A DNA stretch of 64,000 nucleotides from assembly GCA_963921825.1 (NCBI GenBank), contig OY997591.1, positions 51,109,825 to 51,173,824 of the forward strand, in the 5' to 3' direction. Both the position numbers and the translations under genes were made by a program. Within the stretch, counting starts at the first letter, position 1, and every line of letters starts with the position of its first letter. The DNA is from Erodium maritimum. Lineage: Eukaryota > Streptophyta > Magnoliopsida > Geraniales > Geraniaceae. Positions 36,336 through 47,251 of this stretch are shown here, piece by piece. The notes beneath the pieces were generated by a model. It worked only from the letters and a program-made list of their open reading frames with translations. It did no database searches and had not been told where the DNA came from.

Positions 36336-36434
36336 TTAGTATAACACGGTTGTGGTTGATGACTAATATGCGGAAGCGAAATAAAATAAATCAAACAAAA
36401 TAAAATGTAGGATCAATATGTCCTTCAGATGCCC

Positions 36435-36471
36435 TGCCCACTTGTTAGAACCATAAGCTAACAAGTGGGCA
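36435..36471 (-). other. Conserved hairpin near the primer-binding site, copy 4 (perfect stem)
   Basis: TGCCCACTTGTTAG and CTAACAAGTGGGCA form a perfect 14-bp stem around a 9-base loop, 44 bp from the primer-binding site at 36516-36527. Confidence 0.75.
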
Positions 36472-36527
36472 AAGCTACGGATTTATAAGAACTTTTCAAA
36501 GATCGAAAACCGGGAGCTCTGATACCA

Positions 36528-36716
36528 TGTAAAATATGAAGTAGAATGGTTTTGGATGATTTTATTGAAGAATCACTACTCCTATTTATAGGAGATTACA
36601 AGACTATTATAAGGAAACTAATATTACATAATATTATAATTAAACATCGTAATCAAATTAAATCAAATCAGAACAAATCAATTTAATTTATTTGTTTGAT
36701 TTGATTACCTTCAATA
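36528..36716 (-). repeat. TRIM LTR 6
   Basis: Outermost right LTR. It directly adjoins the primer-binding site and is followed by the ACATG target duplication. Best match is LTR 1. Confidence 0.8.
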
Positions 36717-36762
36717 ACATGTCACCTTCAGGATATGTATTTGTAGTTTATCATTATTAGAA

Positions 36763-37451
36763 AAAGTTGTGAATTGTGATTCAAACTTGTGATTGACATA
36801 AAAAGTTTGTTTAATAATATGTCTTGAATTATAGACATATAAAAACTTTTTTCATTTTATATTTATCTGATTTGAAGCTGTAGTTTATATGTAAATATTA
36901 ATTGATGATTATAATTCCATGGTTATGGATGATTAGTTGGATCTGTTCACAACAGTGGCAAAGTTTATCACACGCGCAACCATAATTTGTCTTTGCGCCT
37001 TATAATAATAATTCATCATGTTGAGATGAAGAAGCGTTGACATACAAAAATATATAGGAGTAGATGGCCAAGTTACCTGGATTGATTGTGACACATGTTG
37101 CGTTGAAATTAATTACCAATACTTGGCCTTGTTAGATCAAGTGTGTCCAATGCCATCCCTCCAAGTTTTGTTGTTGATTAAAGTAATATTTTAGGGTTTC
37201 TTTAATTTTAAGGCGATGCCTCTCTTATTTGTAATTTGTAAACATTGAAGAAAGAAAGAATACGTGGTTTTGGCTTATAGAATTTGTCTCATCCTTATAC
37301 GCGTTGATGGTGGATGTATGTAATCTTTTCGTTCAATCCTATTAGGGTTGGTTAGATGAAATATGTTAGTGCACTTTATTTTTTTCATGTTGGACAAGAA
37401 ATATGTTAATCATTGTTGGTTATAATATTTGCAGATGAAATATGTTATGTT
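36763..37451. other. Intergenic, no gene recognised
   Basis: AT-rich sequence between the nested block and element C. No coding frame or transposon end was recognised. Confidence 0.5.
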
Positions 37452-37467
37452 AAACAGTAATGATGTG

Positions 37468-38691
37468 AAGCGGCGAGGCTCCCCTCTTCGACTCTCCTTC
37501 CTCCTTCTTCTCTCAACCCTTCCCTCCTTCAGGTTCCCTTTTTCCTCGATCCTCTCTCTTCCACCGCTCCTCGCCGACCGGATCTGAGGTGGGAGTCTTC
37601 TCCTCCGCTGATTCAGTGAGGATTAGACCAGATCCATCGTTTCTACCGCTTCTTCCTTCCTTGTATCCCTTCGTTCTCAAACCCTAGCCTTCCTCCCTCC
37701 GTTTTTTGGGTGTTCGGCCTCGGTCCTCTTCAGATCTGGCCGTGGGACGAGTTTCCCCACCGCCCCTGGTGAGGATTCTCGCAGATCTGAAGGATCTGGC
37801 TGCCTTTGGGGCTTGTCTGTCGGCTCTGGCCTCGTCGCCCGGTGGTTCACCTCCGTCGCCGTCTGTAGAGGCTTCTCCGACCGGTGTGGGACGAACTTCC
37901 TAGCTTGGATCTTCGCGGTTTCGGACAAGGCTCACCTCTGCTCGTCGCTCGTCTGTGTTCTCGCCTGGACTACTCGATTTTTAGCTCTCTGGCTCGCTCT
38001 GCCTCCTGGACGCTCTTGGGGGATTGGATCTCGGTCTGGTAAGGTTTCTCTCTCCCTTCCTTGAGCGGCTCTTCCTCCCTCTCTACTTCTCCTTTTTTTC
38101 TCTCTTTGCTGCTTGTGCCTCTGATCACCTTGGTGATTGGAATCTTTGGCTGGTGTTGGCCACCAAAGAAGGCATGAGGTCTAGTAACCCTAGGCAGCCA
38201 ATAAGTTAAGAGGAGTAGTGGTTTATGACCCAGCCGTAGTGGTGTTGGCCCCGGCATTAGCATTCCCCCGATTCCATTTCTGGATTTGGGGCTTTGTGGT
38301 CAAGGGAATGGATTAATCGTCTCTTTGAAGTAGGTTGAATGCCTCGGGTTGGAGATTCTTGATGCGGTACATGTTTTTTTTCTTTAAAAGGTGCTTCATG
38401 GTAGGAAAATTTGGGTATGAGACCTTTTTTGTTAGTGCTTAATGGTTGTTAAATCTAGGTTCTGAGACCTCTATCTGTACAAGCTGGAGTAGTTTTTCTC
38501 TGTTCTGTGGTTTTCCTTGGTTAGTTGTTTTCTGTGTAAGTTCCTTTGGTTGGTTGTAATCTGTGTAAGTTGCCTTTGTTGGTTGTAATCCTTGAGGTTC
38601 CCACAGGGAATGCTCTTCACTTGTACTCCTTTACTTGTTCTCCACTTCGGAGATCATTTATTTTAAATTTGCTTTGCCGATCAAAAAAAAA
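37468..38691 (+). mobile_element. Non-autonomous LINE-type retroposon (element C)
   Basis: It is flanked by a 16-bp direct repeat with one mismatch: AAACAGTAATGATGTG at 37452-37467 and AAACAATAATGATGTG at 38692-38707. It ends GCCGATCAAAAAAAA. The 5' part is C/T- and GC-rich and the 3' part T/G-rich. It shares 3' phrases with element B (GGTTCTGAGACCT and a TTGAGGTTCCC region). No protein domain is visible. Confidence 0.75.
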
Positions 38692-38903
38692 AAACAATAA
38701 TGATGTGGTATTGATATATCTTGTCAACATTGGAGATGGAATCTAATCTTTGGGGTGTTGATAAAAGGTGAAATGTGTTTACACGAGCATACCTATAAAC
38801 CCAAATTTAATTAATAATTACATTAAAATTATAATTGAGTTTTTGATATTTTATGTTTTTACTTTTGAATATTTTAGGGAAAATTTTACTTTAATACCCT
38901 GCG

Positions 38904-40186
38904 AATAATAGTTAAACGGAGAAAAGTATGCAGAGCTGATTCTCTCTCAAACCATAGGGTTGGAGTTCGGCTTTTTGCGATCATCCCTTCATCTTTCTCC
39001 GGCGAAGCACATATGTTCTCAGGAGGCAGAGATGGAGGCGAGGCAGATCAGAAGGATTCTCTTGATTTGATTTCGATGGGATCAGAGCTGGATGAGGAAG
39101 TTTTCTCGCGGCGACCCATCTCATCGGATGAGCACAACGCAAATCTCTTTGCTCTGGCAGCGCTGGCGCCGCGGGGCGGGGCTCTGATAGCGTCCACGGC
39201 GTGGGAACGGGAGATGCGGGAACCATGACCACCACCGGCGACGCTGATAGGGGTTGGGACGTCTAACTCCGGCGGCCGGGTAGAGAAGACGCCGACGTGG
39301 TGTAGGGATGTGAGAGCGTGGCTGGCGGCGGTGCTACAGGTACGGGCTAGGTTTTTGAGGGCTCGGGCCGGAATGGGTTCTGGGTATGGGCCGGGCTTTT
39401 GGGCCGAGTTGGGCCCTGGTTACGGGCCGGGGCGTGCTATCCGGGCCGGGTCGGATCCAACCGGTGCTGGTTTGGGTGGCCTATGTCGGGTCGGGTCGGG
39501 CCGGATCTGGTGGGCTGGATCTGGACAGACCCGATTCGAAGGCAGATCGGTCAGGAGCAGGGTCCCGGACATCCCTTCGGAGTGGCTGGAAAAGGAAGCC
39601 GGGTCGTCTCTGTCTGGGAAGAAAAGACAGGACAGAGAGGAGGAGATGGAGGAATATGAGGGCTCAACGGCGTCAGATGGAGGAACACATGCAGCAGCGG
39701 CGGGGGGGGGGGGGGGGGGGGTGGCGCAAGCACCCCCGCCTCCAGGAATGAATCTGAGGAGGACCAAGAAGGGGGTGGTCGACTGTAACCCCTTCCTGGC
39801 TGTTAGATGGCGATGGTTCCATCTCTAGTCGACATCTGTCTCCCCTACCAGTACAGTGTCAGCAATCCCGCGTTCAGGAGCCCTAAAATTATCAGTCAAG
39901 GGAGGACGACGCACGCTGACTCACCGGGGGAGATGGCAGTCCACCAGTATTCCCCTTTCAATCGGTTCGCTCGCCCAGTGCCTTTTGGTAGAAGTATGCT
40001 GTATCGGTCTCTCAGGATGCTACCGCAGATATCCCCTTCAACCGCCCCTATGTCTTGAGCAAAGTTTAATTTCCTGTTATTGCTTTGTGTTTTCTAGTTG
40101 GATTATGCCTTGTAAGATGAGTACAGTTATGTGCTCATCGTCCTGCATTATATTTCAGTAATAACAGTACCTGTTTCTTCTCTAAA
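38904..40186 (+). mobile_element. Retroposed GC-rich segment (element D)
   Basis: It is flanked by the perfect 15-bp direct repeat ACTTTAATACCCTGC (38889-38903, 40187-40201). Its 3' end, TTCTTCTCTAAA, resembles the 3' end of the LINE at 49801 (TTTCTCTCAAAA), so LINE machinery probably inserted it. GC-rich frames to 172 codons overlap on both strands without a recognisable product. Confidence 0.65.
39702..39721 (+). repeat. Run of 20 G
   Basis: An uninterrupted 20-base G tract within element D. It could form a G-quadruplex and its length is prone to sequencing error. Confidence 0.9.
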
Positions 40187-40201
40187 ACTTTAATACCCTG
40201 C

Positions 40202-41070
40202 CAAACATTTAATTTCACTTTAATACCATAATATAAATTTTTTGCACTTTCATACCTAAACCAAACATTTAATTTCACTTTAGTACCCAACCTTTAACTT
40301 TATTTTAGTTTGGATGGAAAAAAAGTAAAAAGATCATAATACCCCTAACTATTATTCAAATTTTCAAACCCATGCCATTGAACTCAGAACTTAAAAATAA
40401 GTGAAATGACAATAATACCCTTCATTGTTAGGATATTAAAATGAAAATTTCAGTATTTTTAAAATAAAATCAGTTTTTTTATAAATTTTGTTTTTATTTA
40501 TGAAAAATATTTTTATTTTTTGAAAATTCATATTTTAATTTAAAAAATACGTAAAAATTAGTTTTTTTTTTATAAATTCATTTTTTATTTATGAAAATTA
40601 TTTTTTATTTCAAAAATTCATATTTTAATTTAAAAAATTCATAAAAAATATATAAAAAATCATAAAAAAATATATATTATTTTTTTTAAAATCAGATTTA
40701 ATTTTTTTTTCATTTCTTTTTAACTCTTTTATTAATTTCCCCCTATCAAGTTTTCGGAATAGAAACCCCCTCATCCCCAAAAGGAATCCTTTTCCCTTCG
40801 TCGGTCACTCCTCCTACTTCTCTTTAGTCCACCTGCGTTATTCTTTCAATAACGGTCACTACAATAAACTCGAGTAAGTATAATATAGATTTTCTTTTAC
40901 AGACGAAAAAGAGGAGATCCATGCGCAACCCTGGGCATGAAGAACAAAATTAGGATTTTTTTCCTTTTCTTCCTTACATTTTGAAACATTCTTAGGACTT
41001 AGGATTTTATCTATTTGATATCGTTAACTATTAAACTATTCCAACTCTAAAAGAAAAAAAGATCAAGACA
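40202..41070. other. AT-rich low-complexity intergenic DNA
   Basis: Repeated TTTTAATTTAAAAAAT-like words dominate 40430-40720, and the phrase CCAAACATTTAATTTCACTTT recurs at 40201 and 40260. No gene is seen. Confidence 0.6.
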
Positions 41071-41078
41071 TCAACAGG

Positions 41079-41365
41079 ATGATTCCTATAGGACGCGGTC
41101 AACGATAATTAGTTATTGGGGATAGACATACTGGTAAAACTGTGATAGTTGTGTATACGATTCTAAATCAACGAGGAAAGGATGTAATATATGTTTACGT
41201 ACCTATCGGTCAAAAAGCATCCTCCTTGGCTCAGTTATGGCTACTTTTGAGGAAGAGGGAGTGATGGAATACACTATTGTAGCAGCCGAAACGACAGCTT
41301 CCCATGCCACATTACAATACCTTGTCCCTTATACATGCGCAACTCTAGTTGGGATTGGAAGAGTT
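41079..41365 (+). pseudogene. atpA: Plastid atpA fragment
   Basis: The reading starts MIPIGRGQR, then a stop, then [11 protein letters not shown] (the P-loop region of ATP synthase alpha), [23 protein letters not shown] and, after a frameshift, [20 protein letters not shown]. Stop plus frameshift make it non-functional. It covers only the nucleotide-binding core of a ~507-residue protein. Confidence 0.85.
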
Positions 41366-41897
41366 ATTACATGCTTGAGTGACAACAATTTCCTTCTTTA
41401 GTCTTAACTCAATACTGAAGATCCTTTTGAACCGAACCTAGTAATGGGTTGCTTTGGCAACCTTGTATTCTGCTTTCTTCTTCCCTCTACAACTAGCATT
41501 GTTTGTTATAAAAAAAAATATATAAAAAAAATTAGATTAGAGTATACAAATAAATTTGAAAATTTATTTAGTAGTATATAAGACGCAAATTTATATACAA
41601 TAATAGAATTAATAATTAATACGGTTGGATATAGATCTGGTTAAGATTTTAAGATTTAATCATATTTTAGTTATTGCTATAACCAGCTTTTCCATTAATT
41701 ACGAAACTGAATACATAGTGATTTCATCCTATAGTTTCTCAACTCAAATTTTCGATAACCTGAGTCTTACAGCTTATCTACTTCGTACCTTTACCTCATC
41801 GGATAACACCACATTAGAGCATCTTTTGACTTGATTTAGCCTACATATTAACTTTAGACAACACTTACTTACAGATTTTTTAGTTTTTTAGAAAGAT

Positions 41898-42010
41898 TGT
41901 CCCTGTCTTTGCTTATGTCTCGGGTTAGAACAAATTACTCGAATTCAACCCTTCCTACGCATTAGTCGGAATTTTACACAAATTTTACTGACGGAGGCCT
42001 CTATTTTCAG
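41898..42010 (-). pseudogene. rpl36: Plastid rpl36 fragment
   Basis: Minus-strand reading gives KIEASVSKICVKFRLMRRKG, a stop, then VICSNPRHKQRQG, matching the 37-residue ribosomal protein L36. The start codon is changed (CTG), several zinc-ribbon positions are altered, and an in-frame stop is present. Confidence 0.8.
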
Positions 42011-42097
42011 CAATACCAACCAAGGGGATCCCGGATCGTGGAATATGCATCTTGACAAGAAGTTATTTACATAATAGGATCAAATATGTATCGCAAA

Positions 42098-42137
42098 AGG
42101 GCTATAGCTCAGTTAGGTAGAGCACCTCGTTTACACG
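42098..42137 (+). pseudogene. trnV-UAC: 5' exon of plastid trnV-UAC
   Basis: AGGGCTATAGCTCAGTTAGG and the following bases to ACACG match the first exon of the intron-containing plastid valine tRNA gene. The group II intron and second exon do not follow, so this is a fragment. Confidence 0.75.
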
Positions 42138-42338
42138 TGCACACCAATCCAGAATCCCCAAGGAATACCAAGAATTCTTGTTATACACTGGTTCCAACCC
42201 TCAACTCTCTTTTCTAGGTTCATCGATATTGAATCAATTGAACATACTTCGAATACCCTTTCGACTTTTGGAAGCCCCCTCATTTTTTTTTGAAAAATTA
42301 TTACTTGTTTTTCAAAAAATAAAATAAAAACAACCCCT

Positions 42339-42657
42339 TGTTGTAAATTAAACCAATAATGGAAAAGAAATTGACAGAACATGCTTGTTATGCTCCATAT
42401 TGAACATCAAGACTATATTGAACCCGTGAGAACTATACTAATGGAAGAAAGAGAGATAATGAAATGATGGTTTCATTTATACATGTGTTCGGTAAGTTGA
42501 TTTTTCAGTCATTATAAAGTTGTACAAGATAAGCCTTATATAGGCACAACTTCACCGCCATGATGCATGGGATCAAACTAACTAACACTAAAATTAAGAC
42601 ACATGTATACCACGTGTCTCCTTAATTCATGATGGGGGCCACACATTGTTTATAACA
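42339..42657 (-). repeat. Copia 3' LTR, 319 bp
   Basis: TG...CA ends on both strands. Its uninterrupted sequence shows exactly where the MITE entered the other LTR. Confidence 0.9.
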
Positions 42658-43429
42658 CTCCTCCTTGGACACCATCATATATTTATAGACGGTGAACGTG
42701 CTTCTAGCTGCCTCGTTAAAAACCTCCTAAGGAAAACCCGGTGGGACAAAACCTGTAAGGAAAAGAGTGCAACGCACGAAACGTGCATGAAAATGTGCTT
42801 GATGCTGCCCCGTTAAAAACCTTTCCAAGAAAACCTTGTGGGACAAAACTTGGATAATGGAAAAAGAGTACAGCGCACAAAACTTGTCTCTCCCTGACTT
42901 CAGGCAGGTTACTTTGGTTGTTCGGCTGAGTCGACACATCCTGATCTTGAACATTAACTTTTCAACAAGTGGATGTCAGAAAAGTCATACCTAGTATAGT
43001 GTTTCTTCCATTTACTCACTTCTGGTGAGTGGGACGTGCATAACAGCTGCCTCGTTAAAAACCTTTCCAGGAAAATCTCGTGGGACAAAACCTGAATAAG
43101 GGAAAAAGAGTGCAGCGCACGTAAACATACTCCCCCCGACTGTCGCTCCACTTAAAGACTGACTGAGTAATCTCGGTTGCTTGCGAAGTCGATTCATATT
43201 ATCTTGTACACCGATTTTCCCAAAACTGATGTTGCCGAAATTTCCAACGGAAAAACCTGTAGGATTTTCAATACATGATTCTGATTGACGTCAATCTTAT
43301 GACTCTTCTGGAGTTCATGATAAAAGGATTTATGAGCAACTAATGGTTGCAACCAGAACACTGAACACTGAAAACTCTCTTCCCATACTATAACCGACCC
43401 GGGATATGGTTTGCAGATCTGCTTCTTTC

Positions 43430-43795
43430 TCAAAACCGGTAAGTAGTTTCTGAGCTCAAACTGGCTAGCACATTTACTGCGAATTTTCTATCAGGCCTTG
43501 CACACCATAATGTCTCAAATTTAGATATGGTACTCCAGGACCAAATATCTCTCCATCTTTTGATACAAATGAGATCCTCTTTAGGACCTAAATATCGATC
43601 GATCGTTTGAATAATAAGTCGAAAGCGCTTCAGGCGTTTCTTAACATATGCATATTTATGGATCCATTTGAAAATACGCTCGATCTTCAGGCCGAGACTA
43701 TACTTAATCATCAAAGCTTTCATTTGAAAGTCTTTCTTTAGACATACTTCAATTTCAAGGACCTCTTCAGGAGTCCATATATTATCGACCCACAC
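43430..43795 (-). pseudogene. Copia reverse transcriptase fragment
   Basis: The minus-strand frame includes EIEVCLKKDFQMKAL, YSLGLKIERIF, KRLKRFRL, LGPKED and ARPDRKFAVNVLASLSSE, the usual order in the C-terminal half of copia reverse transcriptases (compare a typical ARPDIAFAVNLLARFSS). The YVDD active site is upstream and not readable. Confidence 0.75.
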
Positions 43796-45144
43796 TGCTT
43801 ACTAAGTAGATGGTTTCTCATACCATGTCTCATTACCTCATGCAAATCAAACCCTTCAGAGAGTAATTTCTCTAGATAATCATAAATCCTTTGGGGAATG
43901 ACATTGCTTATGGCAATTTATATTTTCAAGGGATTTGCTTTAGGCAAGTTGCAATGCTTCAGGCAATGCATGGATTTTGCTTCAGGCAATGCAGGTCCTT
44001 CGGGGACTTTTATAAATTTCGGCACTTAAAATTACCATTAGAAGTGGGTACATATATCTAATATATCATGGTGATCACATAACATAACTTTATCAAAAGT
44101 TGACTTCAAGTCACTTGAGAAAAATACCTTTATAAGGTGTGTTTTATATTCAACATCTTTGTTTTCTCATTCATCTATACCCAGCTGGGAAAACATCCTT
44201 CGATGTTTTGATCATGATTTTGAACGTTGTACATTATGCCAATAAGTCAATTCTTCTGGAATGACCTTTTCTCGTATTGGACAAACATGTCTTTAAATGA
44301 CATTAGTCAACACCACGTGGTTCAATGTCAAAATCATCTACCATTTCAATCATGGTAATAGAAATTCCTTTATTAATGAAAATCAATTTTCGATTCCATG
44401 ATTTCTTTTATGTGTGAGTAATTCATATGAATTTCCTCATTTCTTTTCTATTTCAACTCTTCAGGAGTATTAGAGCCTTTTGACACTTCCGGGCCGATTG
44501 GTTCTTCTGGAACCGTCTCTTGTGGTTCTTTTGGAACCACCTCTGGTAGTTCTTCTGGAACTAACGCCTTTGTTGGAATTGATATTCTTATCAACTTCGA
44601 GAATCATGTCCATTCATGATTTGCCTAATTCTTTCTTTCTTAGAATCAATATTCATTGATTCAAGTAGCCTCTCACGCTTCTGGCGTGTACAAGAGGATC
44701 CATTCCCCATTCTCACAAAGCTTTTAAATCTTTGCAGGTATCTTGGCATGACCTGATTATTTTTTTCTAAATGCGTCTAGCATTTGGTTTGCAACATTTT
44801 TCAAATGTGCGAGCTTATGTACTTCAGGTACATATGATGAGACAAAAATAAATTTATCAAGAACATTTCATGCCTTACTTAGAGAAGGATTTTTCTCTTC
44901 ATTTCAAGGTGAAGGATATCATCTCATCAAAATTAAACCAATAGATCATGCTATAAATATCTTGTCCTTCAGGGACTCAAGATACCATAAGACCATCTTC
45001 TGGATGCGTCTATTATAAAGTAAGTATCAAGATACCATAAGACATCTTCTGAATGCGTCTCTTATAAAATAATTATAGTCATATATATCCTCATGAATTC
45101 TCTAAATGAGTAATTGAAATTACATACTAAAATTGCCTTTAAAT

Positions 45145-45298
45145 GGTTGGACCATTAACTTTCCTTGTGAACAAGTTGTACATGATATCTCATTGGACAT
45201 TAGGATCTTCCGGTCCTTTAATGAATGTCCACATGAGTTTTCAACAATCCTACGCATCATCGTTGATCCAGGATGACCAAGACGATTATGCCAAAGCA
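45145..45298 (-). pseudogene. Copia GAG-pre-integrase domain fragment
   Basis: Minus-strand reading gives LWHNRLGHPGSTMMRRIVEN, then SCGHSLKDRKILMSNEIS and CTTCSQGKL. It is nearly identical to 63830-63970 on the plus strand. The H-x-H-x-C-x-C zinc-binding residues are present. Confidence 0.85.
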
Positions 45299-46529
45299 AA
45301 AATATCTGGACTAATAAACTGCTGGTTCATAGTCGCGTAGGTTTCAATTTGCTCTTATGGTTGAATAATACAAACCTGATGATAGAGCCTGCAAATTTTC
45401 AAGTACATGCTTTTCACCATATGAACTTCTGGTCATATAAACTGTGAGAGTTCATCTTGAAATAGAATCTCAATTTTTGTTGAAAGTTAAAGTCGGTATG
45501 ATCTTCTGGTCATACGACATTTAGCAACACTGCACATACTAAGTTCTCATGAAATGAATCGTTCAATAAATCTATCTAAAGTTCTATGAAATGTTAAGTT
45601 TGTATGAGCTTCTGGCCATATGACATTTTAGCATCGATGCACATATAAGTTTCCACTTGAACGAATGGTGCAATGAACTTATCACAAATTCCCTGAAAAG
45701 TTAAGTCTGTATGAGCTTCTGGCCATACGACATATAGCAATGGTGCACATATGTATTCCATTTGAACGATGTCCCAATGAACATATCTTTAATAATTTTG
45801 GAACTTCAGGTCCAAAATACCTCAATACTTGTAAACTTCGGCTTACAAATATGCGACATTTGAGTCATCATAATCAGATATATAACCACACAATGAGCGA
45901 ACTCATGGGGTTAACATAATAATAATAGGATATAAATATAAGCATAACCACACACCGAGCGAACTCGTGGGGTATGCATAATAAATTCCGAAATTAAATA
46001 TATGTATAAACCGCACAACGAGCAAGCTCGTGGGGTAGATAGAATACATATAAGTAATTGCACATAAATTTTAGGCTTCAGGCCTCATACACAAGTCATA
46101 GGCTTCGGGCCTGTAGTTTCCTCTTGTGACTTTAATACAAGTTACATGCTTCAGGACTGTGGTCTATATTCTACCTTTAACGTCATCTTACATGCTTTGG
46201 GCATTGCCTTATCAATCGGTCATAAATACAAGTATCAAGCTTCAGGCTTGTGATTTATCGTTTGACCGTAAAAAGGCAAGTATCAAGCTTTGAGCTTGTG
46301 ATTTATCATTTGGTCGTATAGGCAATCATCAGGCTTCAGGCTTGTGATTTTTCATCTGGATCTTCTGGTCTCAAATGATTTAGTTTCGATATAAGAATAT
46401 TTTACTTCATTGATACATGAAGAAGTCCATATTAAAAAAGTTCGTCATCCTTAACATGGATCGAAACCTTTATATATCAAGGTATTTAAATATGAACATA
46501 TCGACATTCATCATACACGACCTCAAGTC

Positions 46530-46990
46530 GTCGGTATGGAGTACTTGGAACTTCTGGCCCAAAGTACGTCGGGTTGCTGGTATTATGTATTTGGAACTTC
46601 TGGTCCAACATAATCGGGTCGCTGGTATTTGTAAGCTTCTGGTTACAAATATATATATATATATATAACCAAATAAAAATATAATCGCATAATGAGCGAA
46701 GTCGTGGGGTGTGTTGTACACCCACACAAAATTCAAATTTTCAACAGTACATGCACAGTACCCGCACAGTAGATGAACAGTAGTTGCACAATGCCTAAAC
46801 AGTACCGAGCGAAAACACCCGACGTGTGAGACACACGTGCTTGTCAATTTTAGGTCCATGTGAACTTCGGGTCACATTAAATTCAGTTATTATAAGACCC
46901 ACGATCTTAAAACAGAACTGTAGGTTCCGTGAAACTTTTCTCTTCGATATTCGAACTTCGGGTCCAAAATGCTTCAATTTTAATAAACCT
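46530..46990 (-). repeat. Copia leader repeats
   Basis: Imperfect units containing TTGGAACTTCTGGTCCAA and variants. The reverse-complement phrase recurs in the leader of the plus-strand copia at 61957-62105, showing the two elements are one lineage. Confidence 0.7.
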
Positions 46991-47251
46991 CAATATTACG
47001 AGTATCACATATAACATAAATAATTAAATACAAATATATGTGATAACCGTCATATTTTCTGATGTGAAAGATCCAATATATTATTGGCAATCACAGAGCA
47101 TACTTATGGGGTATATATATATAACAAATATTAATAAACATGAAACATAAATGAATTTCATGAATATCGTTAATAAATAATATCAACGAAATAAATTGAT
47201 GATAATATAAATTTTGATATCTGGACAGCAGAGCAAGTCGTGCTGATAACG

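Larger units (their letters stand above)
19099..36716 (-). mobile_element. TRIM-like LTR retrotransposon array (six LTRs, four internal domains), minus orientation
   Basis: The unit is flanked by the 5-bp direct repeat ACATG (19094-19098, 36717-36721). On the minus strand each full unit reads LTR of 170-190 bp, a primer-binding site TGGTATCAGAGC matching initiator tRNA-Met, a ~550-bp internal domain, a purine tract (reverse complement of CTCCCCCTCAAGTTG), then the next LTR. Primer-binding sites are at 19836-19847, 23872-23883 (one base changed), 24593-24604 and 36516-36527. No gag or pol is present, so it depended on another element. LTRs 1 and 6 are most alike and are probably the original pair; LTRs 2, 3 and 4 form a second subfamily and LTR 5 a third. 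Two gypsy-type insertions (20382-23695 and 25149-36237) inflate the span. Confidence 0.8.
18834..36752. mobile_element. Foldback MITE (~296 bp) split by the TRIM array
   Basis: The left part is 18834-19098 and the right part 36722-36752. Left terminus GGGTAAACTACAAAT faces the reverse complement of GTAGTTTATC on the right. A 10-bp direct repeat ATTATTAGAA lies at 18824-18833 and 36753-36762, which fits a Mutator-type MITE. The left part has an extra internal palindrome: CTTCCGTCAATTAAAATGAC near 18945 against its complement near 19010. Rejoining the parts across one copy of the ACATG repeat restores continuous inverted-repeat symmetry. Confidence 0.75.
41079..42330. other. Plastid-derived nuclear DNA (NUPT), rearranged
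   Basis: Fragments resembling atpA, rpl36 and trnV-UAC lie within about 1 kb although they are far apart in a normal plastid genome. All are diverged and broken. The stretch at about 42138-42300 also looks organellar but could not be assigned. The right edge is set by the copia element at 42339; related sequence may continue after 47983. Passage through the mitochondrial genome is an alternative route. Confidence 0.7.

Noticed and set aside
39310..39828. 172-codon frame rich in Gly and Arg, with overlapping frames on both strands
   Set aside because: GC-rich, includes the 20-G run, no domain, and lies inside retroposed element D.
41079..41365. A nuclear ATP synthase alpha gene
   Set aside because: An in-frame stop and a frameshift in a fragment with plastid-type sequence and no introns.
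42098..42137. A functional tRNA gene
   Set aside because: Only the 5' exon of plastid trnV-UAC is present; intron and second exon are missing.
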